DNA of 64,000 nt from Pararhizobium capsulatum DSM 1112 (GTDB lineage: Bacteria; Pseudomonadota; Alphaproteobacteria; Rhizobiales; Rhizobiaceae), in NCBI RefSeq assembly GCF_030814475.1, contig NZ_JAUSVF010000001.1, forward strand, positions 1,881,001-1,945,000, read 5' to 3'. A program made the position numbers and the translations under genes. Positions 47,041 through 55,621 of the stretch are shown here, in pieces. Positions within the stretch are counted from its first letter, which is position 1, and each line of letters opens with the position of its first letter. A model generated the notes under the pieces. The model was given only the letters and a program-made list of their open reading frames with translations, had not been told where the DNA came from and did no database searches.

Positions 47041-47979
47041 ATGGCTGATGCCAAAGACACTCCGGCCCCGGTAAACGGCGATTCGCCACGGGGTTTCGCC
47101 TTCGCGCTGACGGCCTATCTGCTCTGGGGATTCCTGCCGTTTTTCATGAAGGCGGTTGCCCACATTCCGGCGTTTGAAGTCGTCGCCCACCGTATCGTCT
47201 GGTCGGTTCCGCTCGCCGGCTTGGTGCTCCTCTGGCTCGGCCGCACCAGCGACGTAAAGGCGGCGCTGCGCTCGCCGCGCATGGTGAAGATGGCAACCAT
47301 CACTGCCGTTCTCATCACCATCAACTGGGGTATCTATGTCTGGGCGATCGGCGCGGGCAGGGCGCTGGAGACGGCGCTCGGCTATTATATCAACCCGCTG
47401 TTTTCGATCTTCCTCGGCGCCGTGCTCTTGAAGGAGCGCCTGAGCCGGGCGCAGATCGTCGCCATCGTTCTGGCCGCTGTCGCCGTCGTTGTCCTGGCGA
47501 TTGATGCGGGCGGCCTGCCGTGGGTTTCGCTCAGCCTTGCTCTGTCCTGGGGCCTTTACGCGTTCTTCCGCAAGACGCTGCCGATCGGGCCGAACCAGGG
47601 TTTCTTCCTCGAAGTCCTGCTGCTCAGCGTGCCGGCGCTCGGTTATATCGGCTATCTCGAAGCAAGCGGGCAGGGACATTTCTTCGATACCGGCATCGCC
47701 GACGGTCTGTGGCTTCTCGCCTGCGGCATCGTCACCGCGGTTCCGCTGATGATCTATGCCAATGGCGCCAAGCTGCTCCGTCTTTCGACCATCGGCATCA
47801 TGCAATACATCGCACCGACGATGATCTTCGTCATCGCCGTCTTCGTCTTCGATGAGCCCTTCAACACCGCCAAGCTCATCGCCTTCATCTTCATCTGGGC
47901 AGCGCTTGCCGTCTATTCCGGCTCGATGATCATGGAAAGCCGCGCCGCGCGCCGTCTGGTGGCGCATCCGGCCGAATAA
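47041..47979 (+). CDS. rarD: RarD-type EamA permease
   Basis: The product has 312 residues. Ten membrane helices in two EamA halves (about 20-150 and 160-295); RarD-specific features include AYLLWGFLPFFMKAV, VVAHRIVWSVPLAG and NWGIYVWAIGAGRALETALG, followed by GYYINPLFSIFLGAVLLKER. It is related to the chloramphenicol-sensitive RarD proteins; the natural substrate is unknown. It is divergent from cpdB and ends at a shared bidirectional terminator. Confidence 0.9.
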   Translation: MADAKDTPAPVNGDSPRGFAFALTAYLLWGFLPFFMKAVAHIPAFEVVAHRIVWSVPLAGLVLLWLGRTSDVKAALRSPRMVKMATITAVLITINWGIYVWAIGAGRALETALGYYINPLFSIFLGAVLLKERLSRAQIVAIVLAAVAVVVLAIDAGGLPWVSLSLALSWGLYAFFRKTLPIGPNQGFFLEVLLLSVPALGYIGYLEASGQGHFFDTGIADGLWLLACGIVTAVPLMIYANGAKLLRLSTIGIMQYIAPTMIFVIAVFVFDEPFNTAKLIAFIFIWAALAVYSGSMIMESRAARRLVAHPAE

Positions 47980-47996
47980 ATCTGTAACGACGCAAA

Positions 47997-48035
47997 CGAA
48001 AACGCCGCGCTTCCTTCGAAGACGCGGCGTTTTCG
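47997..48035. terminator. Bidirectional terminator
   Basis: CGAAAACGCCGCG (47997-48009) pairs with CGCGGCGTTTTCG (48023-48035) around a 13-base loop. A-run and T-run flanks make it work on both strands, between rarD (plus) and the LOG gene (minus). Confidence 0.85.
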
Positions 48036-48053
48036 TATTTGCCTTAACAAGGT

Positions 48054-48674
48054 TCAGAGCTTGGAGATGATCTCGTCTTCGCCGTCGCGATCGACCTTGC
48101 CGGACCAGTGCGCCAGCAGGGCGGGAACGATTTCGTCGACATTGTCGATGACCAGCGGCTGCAGCAGATGCGCCGAGTGGATGAAACCGGCATCCGCCAT
48201 GTGACGGATCAGCTCCATCAGCGGATCCCAGAAGCCGCCGATATTGGCAAGTACGATCGGCTTGCGATGACGGCCGAGCTGCGCCCACGTCATGATTTCC
48301 ACGACTTCTTCCAGCGTTCCGACGCCGCCCGGAAGCGTGACGAAAGCATCCGCCCGCTCGAACATCTTGTGTTTGCGCACATGCATGTCGGGCGTAACGA
48401 TCAGTTCCGAGAGCTGGCCGAGCGAATGGCGCGTCGCCTCCATATCGACAAGAAACTCGGGAATGATACCGGTAACGCGGCCGCCATGGGAAAGCACGCC
48501 GCTGGCAACGGCGCCCATGATGCCTTTTGTGCCGCCGCCATAGACCAGCTGCAAATGGTTTTCCGCCATGGCTTTGCCCAGCTTGCGGCCGGAATCCATG
48601 AAGGCTTTATCGCGGCCGGGCTGGGAGCCGCAATACACGCAAACGGATCGAATCGGGATATTTTGCTCATTCAT
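48054..48674 (-). CDS. LOG-family cytokinin-activating-type protein
   Basis: The product has 206 residues from ATG 48674 (MNEQNIPIRSVCVYCGSQPG). Rossmann-type LOG fold with the PGGVGTLEE motif (about 107-115) and the Arg/Glu of VDMEATRHSLGQ, as in plant Lonely Guy and bacterial TIGR00730 proteins. These cleave ribose 5-phosphate from nucleoside monophosphates (including cytokinin ribotides). In a plant-associated rhizobial relative this could contribute cytokinin, but a housekeeping nucleotide role is equally likely. Confidence 0.9.
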   Translation of the reverse strand: MNEQNIPIRSVCVYCGSQPGRDKAFMDSGRKLGKAMAENHLQLVYGGGTKGIMGAVASGVLSHGGRVTGIIPEFLVDMEATRHSLGQLSELIVTPDMHVRKHKMFERADAFVTLPGGVGTLEEVVEIMTWAQLGRHRKPIVLANIGGFWDPLMELIRHMADAGFIHSAHLLQPLVIDNVDEIVPALLAHWSGKVDRDGEDEIISKL

Positions 48675-48932
48675 AGGAGCAAAGAGACATTGCCGTTTCC
48701 CGTGCGTCAAGAAAAATGAAGGGAAAGCTCACCGTTGCCGGTATTCCCGATGTGCTAAAGCTTGTGAAGAATAGCGTAAATCGTTAGCAATTTCAGGGTT
48801 GAATGACATGATGGCGCAGGCTGGCAAACCCGGGGGCGGGAAAGACAGTTATATCCTGCGCAGTTGGGGACCGAGCCGGAACGACGATAGAGACGCTTCA
48901 AGCGTCAACGGCTCTCTTGGAGATTTGGAAAA

Positions 48933-50798
48933 ATGAAGAACAAGGCCGGTTTGGTGGCCCTAATCGTACTCGCGGCTGCGACGGCTCTGATGGTTTTCTT
49001 CGTGCTGCCGAATGTGAGCGGGAACAAAGAAAATCCGCCTGCTGAAAGCAAGAGCGAGCCAGTGCCTGCGGCGGAGCAATTGCCTGCTGCTGATGCGAAG
49101 GCCACACTTCCCGCAGCCGAGCCGGCGGCGACACCCGAAACGGTACAGCAGGGCAAAGTTGATACCAAGACCGACAAGCCTGCCGATCCCACCGCAGCCT
49201 GGGTCGTTCCGAGCTTCGATATCCTGCGTGTCGAGCCAGATGGCTCCACCGTCATCGCCGGACGCGCTCAGCCGGGCACCAAGCTTGAAATCGTCAATGG
49301 CAACAAGGTTGTTGCAACGGCAGATGTAAGCCAGGCGGGTGATTTTGCCGCCGTATTCGACCAACCGCTTGATCCCGGCGATTACCAGTTGCTGCTGCGC
49401 AGTCTTGGTGCTGGCAATCTTTCCAAGTCCTCCGAGGAAGTGGCGACGGTTTCCATCCCGAAGGACAAGAGCGGCGAGTTGCTGGCGATGGTGTCGAAGC
49501 CCGGTCAGGCAAGCCGCATCATCACCGCACCGAAGGAAGCTGTCGCTTCGCAGACCGCGCCGGCGCAGGAGACGGCTGGTGGCGAAAAGCCGGCAGCTGC
49601 CGCCGGCACAGAAGCGCCTGCCGATATCGCCAGCGCCGATGCAAACACCAAGCCGGTTTCCGAAGCTCCCGCGGCCAGTACCCCGGTCACAGCTGCGGAA
49701 AAACCGGCAGTCGCCGTTTCTGCCGTTGAGCTCGAAGGCAGCAAGATTTTCGTGGCTGGCACCGCCAAGGCGGGTTCGCTGGTTCGAGGCTATGCGGATG
49801 ATCGCCTGATCGGCGAAGCAAAGACCAACGAGCAGGGTCGCTTTGTGGTGGATGGTAGTCTTGAGCTTTCGGTCGGCCAGCATACGATCCGGGTCGATAT
49901 GATGGCCGAGGATGGAACCACCGTTGCCGTGCGTGCATCCGTGCCGTTCGATCGTCCTGCAGGTGAGCAGGTCGCAGCTGTCGCCCAGCCCGCAGCCAAT
50001 GGCGCGATAGCACCGTTCGATGGCGGTGCTTTCGACGGACTTCGCATCGAAGCCGGCAAGGCTTTCGGTCTCCTGAAGGGCCTTTTCGCTGGCGGCAAGA
50101 CGCCAAGTGCCGAGCAACTCGCTGCAGCCCGTTCCTCGACGGAAATCGCTCTCGGTTCGCTCGCCGAGTTCAAGGCGCCTGATACGCTGGAAGCAAGCGT
50201 CAAGGAGATGGTGGCCAAGACCGCGAAGGCGGCTGCCGATGCGCTGGCGCTTCTGAAGGCGCTGCCGCAGGACCCGCAGAGTGTCGCGGCCGCCCTCGAC
50301 AAGATCGAGGCAGCGATAGGTTCTGCCCTGATGCCGCGCACAGATGGTGCCGGTGGAGCTGTTGCGCAGGAAAGCGCACCGGCTGCACAGACCCCGGCGT
50401 CCGAAACCACAGGAGCTGCTTCGACGCAGGAGCCGGCCACGCCAGCGCCCGTGGCCGAAGAGCCCGTTGCCCAGGCCCCGGCCGGCAACACCACCACGGA
50501 GCCCGCGTCAGGCGATGCCGCCGGCCAGACGGCTGCAGCACCTCAGACGGTTCAGCAGGCACCGCTCACCGAGAGCAAGACGTCGGTCATTATCCGTCGC
50601 GGCGATACGCTCTGGCAGATTTCACGTCGCGTCTACGGGGCGGGGGTGCGCTACACCACGATCTACATGGCAAACGAGGATCAGATCACCGATCCGGACA
50701 GGATCCAGCCCGGCCAGATCTTCGGTGTTCCGGACAAGGCCATGCCCGATGCGGAATCGGAAGAGATCCACCGCAAGCACATGAAGCATCTGCCTTGA
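48933..50798 (+). CDS. LysM-domain envelope protein
   Basis: The product has 621 residues. N-terminal membrane anchor (LVALIVLAAATALMVFFVLP, about 6-25); long Ala/Pro/Glu-rich low-complexity linkers (about 30-75, 195-255 and 460-555); two small beta domains that look like Ig-type repeats (PDGSTVIAGRAQPGTKLEIV and VELEGSKIFVAGTAKAGSLV); a helical part (about 365-460); and a C-terminal LysM domain (IIRRGDTLWQISRRVYGAGV, then RIQPGQIFGVPDK) binding peptidoglycan. It is a periplasm-spanning anchored protein of unknown role. Confidence 0.85.
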   Translation: MKNKAGLVALIVLAAATALMVFFVLPNVSGNKENPPAESKSEPVPAAEQLPAADAKATLPAAEPAATPETVQQGKVDTKTDKPADPTAAWVVPSFDILRVEPDGSTVIAGRAQPGTKLEIVNGNKVVATADVSQAGDFAAVFDQPLDPGDYQLLLRSLGAGNLSKSSEEVATVSIPKDKSGELLAMVSKPGQASRIITAPKEAVASQTAPAQETAGGEKPAAAAGTEAPADIASADANTKPVSEAPAASTPVTAAEKPAVAVSAVELEGSKIFVAGTAKAGSLVRGYADDRLIGEAKTNEQGRFVVDGSLELSVGQHTIRVDMMAEDGTTVAVRASVPFDRPAGEQVAAVAQPAANGAIAPFDGGAFDGLRIEAGKAFGLLKGLFAGGKTPSAEQLAAARSSTEIALGSLAEFKAPDTLEASVKEMVAKTAKAAADALALLKALPQDPQSVAAALDKIEAAIGSALMPRTDGAGGAVAQESAPAAQTPASETTGAASTQEPATPAPVAEEPVAQAPAGNTTTEPASGDAAGQTAAAPQTVQQAPLTESKTSVIIRRGDTLWQISRRVYGAGVRYTTIYMANEDQITDPDRIQPGQIFGVPDKAMPDAESEEIHRKHMKHLP

Positions 50799-50855
50799 GC
50801 TTTTCCTCGGCCGTTGCATTGTAGCGGTCATGGGAATGCCCTATCTGAAGATGAC

Positions 50856-50882
50856 AAAGCGGCGCCGAGAAGGCGCCGCTTT
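50856..50882 (+). terminator. Hairpin terminator
   Basis: AAAGCGGCGCC (50856-50866) pairs with GGCGCCGCTTT (50872-50882) around GAGAA. It follows the LysM gene by about 60 bases and precedes the ABC exporter. Confidence 0.75.
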
Positions 50883-50963
50883 CAATTAAAAACCAAGACA
50901 TGTAACCGGAACCGTTCCTGTCGCGTGTCTTCTGCCGAGGGCGAGACATCTGTGCGCCATGGC

Positions 50964-52868
50964 ATGACGGCAAAGCAGAAGCTCATGGCCCAGAAGAAAA
51001 CCGTATCGGCGGATGCCGGCAACCCGCTCCAGACCATCCTGAACCTCTGGCCCTATATGTGGCCGAGTGATCGCGCCGACCTCAAGATGCGTGTCGTCTG
51101 GGCGACCGTCATCCTGCTCGTCGCAAAGATCGTGCTGCTCCTCGTTCCCTATTTCTTCAAATGGTCGACGGATGCGCTGAACGGCAAGTCCGATGTCGTC
51201 GGCATCCTGCCTGCCTTTCTGATGGGCGCCGTCATGCTGGTGCTCGCCTATAATTTTGCGCGCCTGCTGCAGGCGGGGTTGAACCAGCTGCGTGATGCGC
51301 TGTTTGCCAGCGTCGGCCAGCATGCGGTGCGCCAGCTCGCCTATTGCACCTTCGTTCACATGCACCAGCTGTCGCTGCGTTTCCATCTGGAGCGCCGCAC
51401 CGGCGGCCTTTCGCGCATCATCGAGCGCGGCACGAAGGGCATCGAAACCATTGTCCGCTTCACCATCCTCAACACGGTGCCGACACTGATCGAGTTTTTG
51501 CTGACGGCCGTCATCTTCTGGTGGGGCTACGGTTTCAGCTATTTGGCTGTCACGGCCGTCACGGTCTGTCTCTATATCTGGTTCACCGTCAAGGCGAGCG
51601 ACTGGCGCATTGCCATCCGCCGCTCGATGAATGACAGCGACACCGATGCCAACACCAAGGCGATCGATTCGCTCCTCAACTTCGAGACCGTAAAATATTT
51701 TGGCAACGAGGAGATGGAGGCCAAGCGCTTCGATCAGTCGATGGCGCGCTACGAGAAATCGGCGACCCAGGTCTGGACGTCGCTCGGCTGGCTCAACTTC
51801 GGTCAGGCGGTAATCTTTGGCGGCGGCACGGCCATCATGATGGTGATGTCGGCGCTTGCGGTCCAGCGCGGCGAGCAGACGCTTGGCGATTTCGTGTTCA
51901 TCAACGCCATGCTGATGCAGCTGTCGATCCCGCTCAATTTCATCGGTTTCGTCTACCGCGAAATCCGCCAGGGGCTGACCGATATTGAGCAGATGTTCGA
52001 CCTGCTGGAGGTGGAGGCCGAAGTGCTGGACAAGCCAGGTGCCTACGAACTTGTCATCGACAAGGGCGCCATCGCCTTCAAGGATGTGCATTTCGCCTAT
52101 GACCCGGCCCGCCCGATCCTCAAGGGCATCAGCTTCGAGGTTCCTGCCGGCAAGACGGTGGCCGTCGTCGGCCCGTCCGGTGCTGGAAAATCGACGCTGT
52201 CGCGGCTGCTCTATCGCTTCTATGACGTGCAGGACGGCGAGATTACCATCGACGGGCAGGATGTACGCGATCTGACACAGAAGAGCGTGCGCGCCGCGAT
52301 CGGCATGGTGCCGCAGGATACGGTGCTGTTCAACGATACGCTCGCCTATAACATCCGCTACGGCCGTCCATCCGCGAACGATGCCGAAGTGCAGGCCGCC
52401 GCCGAAATCGCCCAGATAGGCGAGTTTATCAAGCACCTGCCGGAAGGTTACGCTGCGATGGTCGGCGAGCGCGGCTTGAAGCTGTCGGGTGGCGAGAAGC
52501 AGCGTGTGGCCATTGCCCGCACGGTTCTCAAAAGCCCGCCGATCCTGATCCTTGATGAGGCGACTTCAGCTCTCGATACACGCACGGAGCAGGAAATCCA
52601 GGCGGCCCTCGAGATCGTCTCGCAGAACCGCACGACCCTGGTCATCGCCCACCGTCTTTCCACCGTCATTCATGCCGACGAGATCATCGTGCTGAAGGAT
52701 GGGGTTATCGCCGAGCGTGGCACCCATGGGGAACTTATTGATCGGGATGGCCTTTACGCCTCCATGTGGAGCCGCCAGCGCGAAGCGACGCAGGCGGAAG
52801 AACAGCTGAAGAGGGTGCAGGAGGAGGATGATCTGGGCGTCGTGGTGCGTGGGCCGGTGGCAGGGTAG
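50964..52868 (+). CDS. Atm1-type ABC exporter
   Basis: The product has 634 residues from ATG 50964 (MTAKQKLMAQ; ATG 50985 is an alternative). It is a half-size exporter: six membrane helices (about 25-320), then a nucleotide-binding domain with Walker A GPSGAGKST (403-411), signature LSGGEKQ and Walker B ILILDEATSALD. The conserved transmembrane segment LNFETVKYFGNEEMEAKRF places it in the Atm1/ABCB7/HMT1 group, which exports glutathione-linked or persulfide species needed for iron-sulfur or metal handling. It works as a homodimer in the inner membrane. Confidence 0.92.
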   Translation: MTAKQKLMAQKKTVSADAGNPLQTILNLWPYMWPSDRADLKMRVVWATVILLVAKIVLLLVPYFFKWSTDALNGKSDVVGILPAFLMGAVMLVLAYNFARLLQAGLNQLRDALFASVGQHAVRQLAYCTFVHMHQLSLRFHLERRTGGLSRIIERGTKGIETIVRFTILNTVPTLIEFLLTAVIFWWGYGFSYLAVTAVTVCLYIWFTVKASDWRIAIRRSMNDSDTDANTKAIDSLLNFETVKYFGNEEMEAKRFDQSMARYEKSATQVWTSLGWLNFGQAVIFGGGTAIMMVMSALAVQRGEQTLGDFVFINAMLMQLSIPLNFIGFVYREIRQGLTDIEQMFDLLEVEAEVLDKPGAYELVIDKGAIAFKDVHFAYDPARPILKGISFEVPAGKTVAVVGPSGAGKSTLSRLLYRFYDVQDGEITIDGQDVRDLTQKSVRAAIGMVPQDTVLFNDTLAYNIRYGRPSANDAEVQAAAEIAQIGEFIKHLPEGYAAMVGERGLKLSGGEKQRVAIARTVLKSPPILILDEATSALDTRTEQEIQAALEIVSQNRTTLVIAHRLSTVIHADEIIVLKDGVIAERGTHGELIDRDGLYASMWSRQREATQAEEQLKRVQEEDDLGVVVRGPVAG

Positions 52869-52881
52869 GTGGGAGCGAATA

Positions 52882-53008
52882 GGGGAAGAGGCAGTAGGGA
52901 ATGGGCAATAGGCAGTAGGTAATGAAGAATGCACGCTCGTGAATGCGAGGGGCGATCAGGAAACCATCCCATTCGCTACTGCCTACTACCTGGTTCCTAC
53001 TGCCTCTT
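52882..53008. repeat. Intergenic inverted repeat
   Basis: The left part contains GGCAGTAGGGAATGGG and GGCAGTAGGTAATG; the right part contains CATTCGCTACTGCCTACTAC and TTCCTACTGCCTCTTC, so the two halves are largely reverse complements and could form a long cruciform. It lies between the ABC exporter and psd. It resembles degenerate GGCAGTAGG-type intergenic repeats. Confidence 0.65.
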
Positions 53009-53077
53009 CACCGCATTGCCCGCCGCTCCATTTCCCTGTAACCCGTGAGCGCAAAGAAAATCTGGAGACGAGAATAT

Positions 53078-53776
53078 ATGAGCCTCATCAATACGGTCCG
53101 TAACACGCTGGTTCCGGTGCATAAGGCGGGATACCCGTTCATTGCCGGTTTCTTCGTCGTTTCGCTTCTCCTGGGCCTGCTCTGGGAGCCGCTGATGTGG
53201 CTCGGTTTCGTGCTGACGGCGTGGTGCGCTTACTTCTTCCGTGACCCGGTGCGCATGACGCCGCTCGACGATGATCTCGTCATCAGCCCAGCCGATGGCC
53301 GCGTCTCGTCGATTGCTATTATGACGCCACCGGACGAGCTCGGCATTGGTACCGAGCCGATGCTCAGGATCACCGTGTTCATGAATGTCTTCAACTGCCA
53401 TGTGAACCGTGCGCCGATGCGCGGCACGATCCGCCGCATCGCCTATCGCGCCGGCAAGTTCGTCAATGCCGAACTCGACAAGGCCAGCCATGAGAATGAG
53501 CGCAACGGCCTTGCCATCGAAACCGCCCACGGCACCATCGGCGTCGTGCAGATCGCCGGCCTTGTTGCCCGCCGCATCATCTGCTGGTCGAATGAAGGTG
53601 ATACATTGCAGCCGGGCGAGCGTTTCGGCCTTATCCGCTTCGGATCGCGCCTCGACGTCTTCCTGCCGCAGGGCGCCCAGGCGCGCGTGACGCTCGGCCA
53701 GACGGCGATTGCCGGCGAGACCGTTCTTGCGGAGTTCGGCTCCGCAAAGGGTCCTGTCATCAGCCGCCGCGACTGA
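53078..53776 (+). CDS. psd: Phosphatidylserine decarboxylase
   Basis: The product has 232 residues from ATG 53078. It is the short form typical of alphaproteobacteria. The self-cleavage site is Gly189-Ser190 ([13 protein letters not shown]), where the serine becomes the pyruvoyl cofactor. Two hydrophobic helices (about 19-52) hold it in the membrane. It makes phosphatidylethanolamine from phosphatidylserine. The pssA gene follows 29 bases later, so the two sequential steps are co-transcribed. Confidence 0.95.
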   Translation: MSLINTVRNTLVPVHKAGYPFIAGFFVVSLLLGLLWEPLMWLGFVLTAWCAYFFRDPVRMTPLDDDLVISPADGRVSSIAIMTPPDELGIGTEPMLRITVFMNVFNCHVNRAPMRGTIRRIAYRAGKFVNAELDKASHENERNGLAIETAHGTIGVVQIAGLVARRIICWSNEGDTLQPGERFGLIRFGSRLDVFLPQGAQARVTLGQTAIAGETVLAEFGSAKGPVISRRD

Positions 53777-53805
53777 TCGTCGGTCTCAAACAAAGGAGCG
53801 AGCCC

Positions 53806-54678
53806 ATGGAAACACCTTTTCCCTCCTATGAGCCCAACGGCCCCAACCAGGAGGCGCGAGGCCCGCGCCTCAGGGAGATTCCGCTCCGGCTGATCGTTCC
53901 GAATGTCGTCACCGTGCTGGCGATCTGCGCCGGGCTTTCCGGGGTACGACTGGCAATCGAAAACCGTTTCGAACTTGCCGTCGCCATGGTGCTTCTCGCC
54001 GCGTTCCTTGACGGGATTGACGGACGTCTGGCCCGAATGATGAAGGCGACGTCGAAGTTCGGCGCCCAGATGGATTCGCTTGCCGATATCGTCAATTTCG
54101 GTGTTGCACCCGCTCTGGTGCTTTACGCCTTTGTTCTCGATCAGGCCCGCTCCCTAGGCTGGATCGCGGCACTCATCTACGTGATTGCCGCCGGCCTGCG
54201 ACTTGCCCGCTTCAACGTGATGGCGGAGCGCGAGATCAAGGCGACCTGGCAATCGGAGTATTTTGTCGGCGTACCGGCCCCTGCCGGTGCGATGCTGGTT
54301 CTGCTGCCGGTCTATCTCGGCCTGCTGGGCGTCGTACCCGACAGGACGATCGCCATCATCAGCTCGGCTTACACGGTGCTGATCGGCTTCCTGCTGGTCT
54401 GCCGTCTCCCCGTCTGGTCGGGTAAATCGACCAACCGCATCCGCCGCGATCTGGTGCTGCCGATCATTCTGGTGGTGGTTCTGTATGTGGCTACATTGAT
54501 GACTTACACTTGGGAAACCATGGTGGTCACCGCCATCGGCTATCTCGCGACGCTCCCCTTCGGCGCGCGCAAGTGGCAGAAGAAATACGGCAACTGGCCC
54601 GACCATCCGGACCATCCCGATCATCCCGCGGCGGGTGAGGATGGCCTGCCGGTCGAAGGCGGCAGCAATAAGCCATAA
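53806..54678 (+). CDS. pssA: CDP-diacylglycerol-serine phosphatidyltransferase
   Basis: The product has 290 residues. The full CDP-alcohol phosphotransferase motif is present: D69, D72-G73, A76-R77, G86, D90 and D94 (in DGIDGRLARMMK and GAQMDSLAD). About seven membrane helices follow. It forms phosphatidylserine from CDP-diacylglycerol and serine, the substrate of the psd product encoded just upstream. The C-terminal tail is His/Asp/Pro-rich (HPDHPDHPA), an unusual short repeat. Confidence 0.95.
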   Translation: METPFPSYEPNGPNQEARGPRLREIPLRLIVPNVVTVLAICAGLSGVRLAIENRFELAVAMVLLAAFLDGIDGRLARMMKATSKFGAQMDSLADIVNFGVAPALVLYAFVLDQARSLGWIAALIYVIAAGLRLARFNVMAEREIKATWQSEYFVGVPAPAGAMLVLLPVYLGLLGVVPDRTIAIISSAYTVLIGFLLVCRLPVWSGKSTNRIRRDLVLPIILVVVLYVATLMTYTWETMVVTAIGYLATLPFGARKWQKKYGNWPDHPDHPDHPAAGEDGLPVEGGSNKP

Positions 54679-54697
54679 GTCTTTGCGATGGAAAAAC

Positions 54698-54731
54698 AAA
54701 AGCCGCCCGTGAACAACGAGGCGGCTTTTTT
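54698..54731 (+). terminator. Rho-independent terminator
   Basis: AAAAGCCGCC (54698-54707) pairs with GGCGGCTTTT (54720-54729), followed by more Ts. It ends the psd-pssA unit and lies before the convergent SDR gene, possibly serving both. Confidence 0.85.
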
Positions 54732-54750
54732 GACGATCTCTACGTGACGC

Positions 54751-55491
54751 TCAGTCAGGCAACCGATAATCCACCATCCGGTTTTCCCTGACGATATAGA
54801 GCTTGCCGGTTTCGGTCTGGTCAGGACCGACCAGAGGCATAAGCTTTGCTGCAACCTCGGAAGGATGCGGGACGGTCATCGGGTCTTCACCGGGGATCGC
54901 CTGCGCGCGCATGGCCGTGCGTGTCGCCCCGGGATCGACGGAGAGGATGCGCAGCGGCAAGCGCTGCGTTTCGCCGGCCCAGGTACGCGCCAGCGCCTCG
55001 ACAGCAGCCTTGGACGCGGAATAGGGCCCCCAGAAGGGTTTGCACTTGTGGGCGGCGCTCGATGAGAGGATCAGCGCACGGCCGGCATCCGACTGCTGCA
55101 GCAGCGGATCGACCGAGCGGATCAGCCGCCACGTCGCGTTGACGTTGATGTTCATCACCTTTTCGAAAACCTTGGCCTCGACATGCCCGATCGGCGAGAT
55201 GACGCCGAGCATGCCGGCATTGGCGACGAGAATGTCGAGCTTGCCCCAGCGTTCATGGATCGCGCCACCGAGCTTGTCGATAGCCGCCATGTCGGCAAGA
55301 TCGAAGGGAACGAGCGTGGCAGGCAGGCCGCCTGCGGCCTTGATCGTGTCGTCCAGTTCTTCCAGGCCACCGATCGTGCGGGCACAGGCAATTACCTGCG
55401 CTCCGGCCTTGGCCAGTTCCAGTGCGGTGAAGTAGCCGATGCCGCGCGATGCGCCGGTGACGAGCGCGATACGGCCCTTGAGATCGATCAT
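54751..55491 (-). CDS. Short-chain dehydrogenase/reductase
   Basis: The product has 246 residues. Classical SDR: cofactor-binding TGASRGIG (12-19), NAG motif in LVANAGMLG, catalytic Ser (ILSSSAAHK) and YxxxK in GPYSASKAAVEAL. It is probably NAD(P)-dependent; the substrate is not evident. A 130-base gap with a hairpin separates it from purF on the same strand. Confidence 0.9.
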   Translation of the reverse strand: MIDLKGRIALVTGASRGIGYFTALELAKAGAQVIACARTIGGLEELDDTIKAAGGLPATLVPFDLADMAAIDKLGGAIHERWGKLDILVANAGMLGVISPIGHVEAKVFEKVMNINVNATWRLIRSVDPLLQQSDAGRALILSSSAAHKCKPFWGPYSASKAAVEALARTWAGETQRLPLRILSVDPGATRTAMRAQAIPGEDPMTVPHPSEVAAKLMPLVGPDQTETGKLYIVRENRMVDYRLPD

Positions 55492-55588
55492 GTCTGGAAG
55501 ACTCCGAATTCAGAAAAGCAGGTCTGCTCTGCCACACGTTCCGTGCAAAACGCAAGGCGAGGACCTTGATTGCAGGAGGACGACGGAT

Positions 55589-55616
55589 TTCCTCGGGTCG
55601 ATTTTCGCCCGAGGAA
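55589..55616 (-). terminator. Hairpin after purF
   Basis: TTCCTCGGG (55589-55597) pairs perfectly with CCCGAGGAA (55608-55616), six bases beyond the purF stop. It lacks a clear T-run on the minus strand. Confidence 0.55.
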
Positions 55617-55621
55617 CAGGG

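Noticed and set aside
46957..48288. 443-residue antisense frame over rarD
   Set aside because: Its residues are Asp/Arg/Gly-rich shadow text and it crosses a bidirectional terminator and the end of another gene.
50886..52436. 516-residue antisense frame over the ABC exporter
   Set aside because: Shadow of the Atm1-type gene with all motifs on the other strand.
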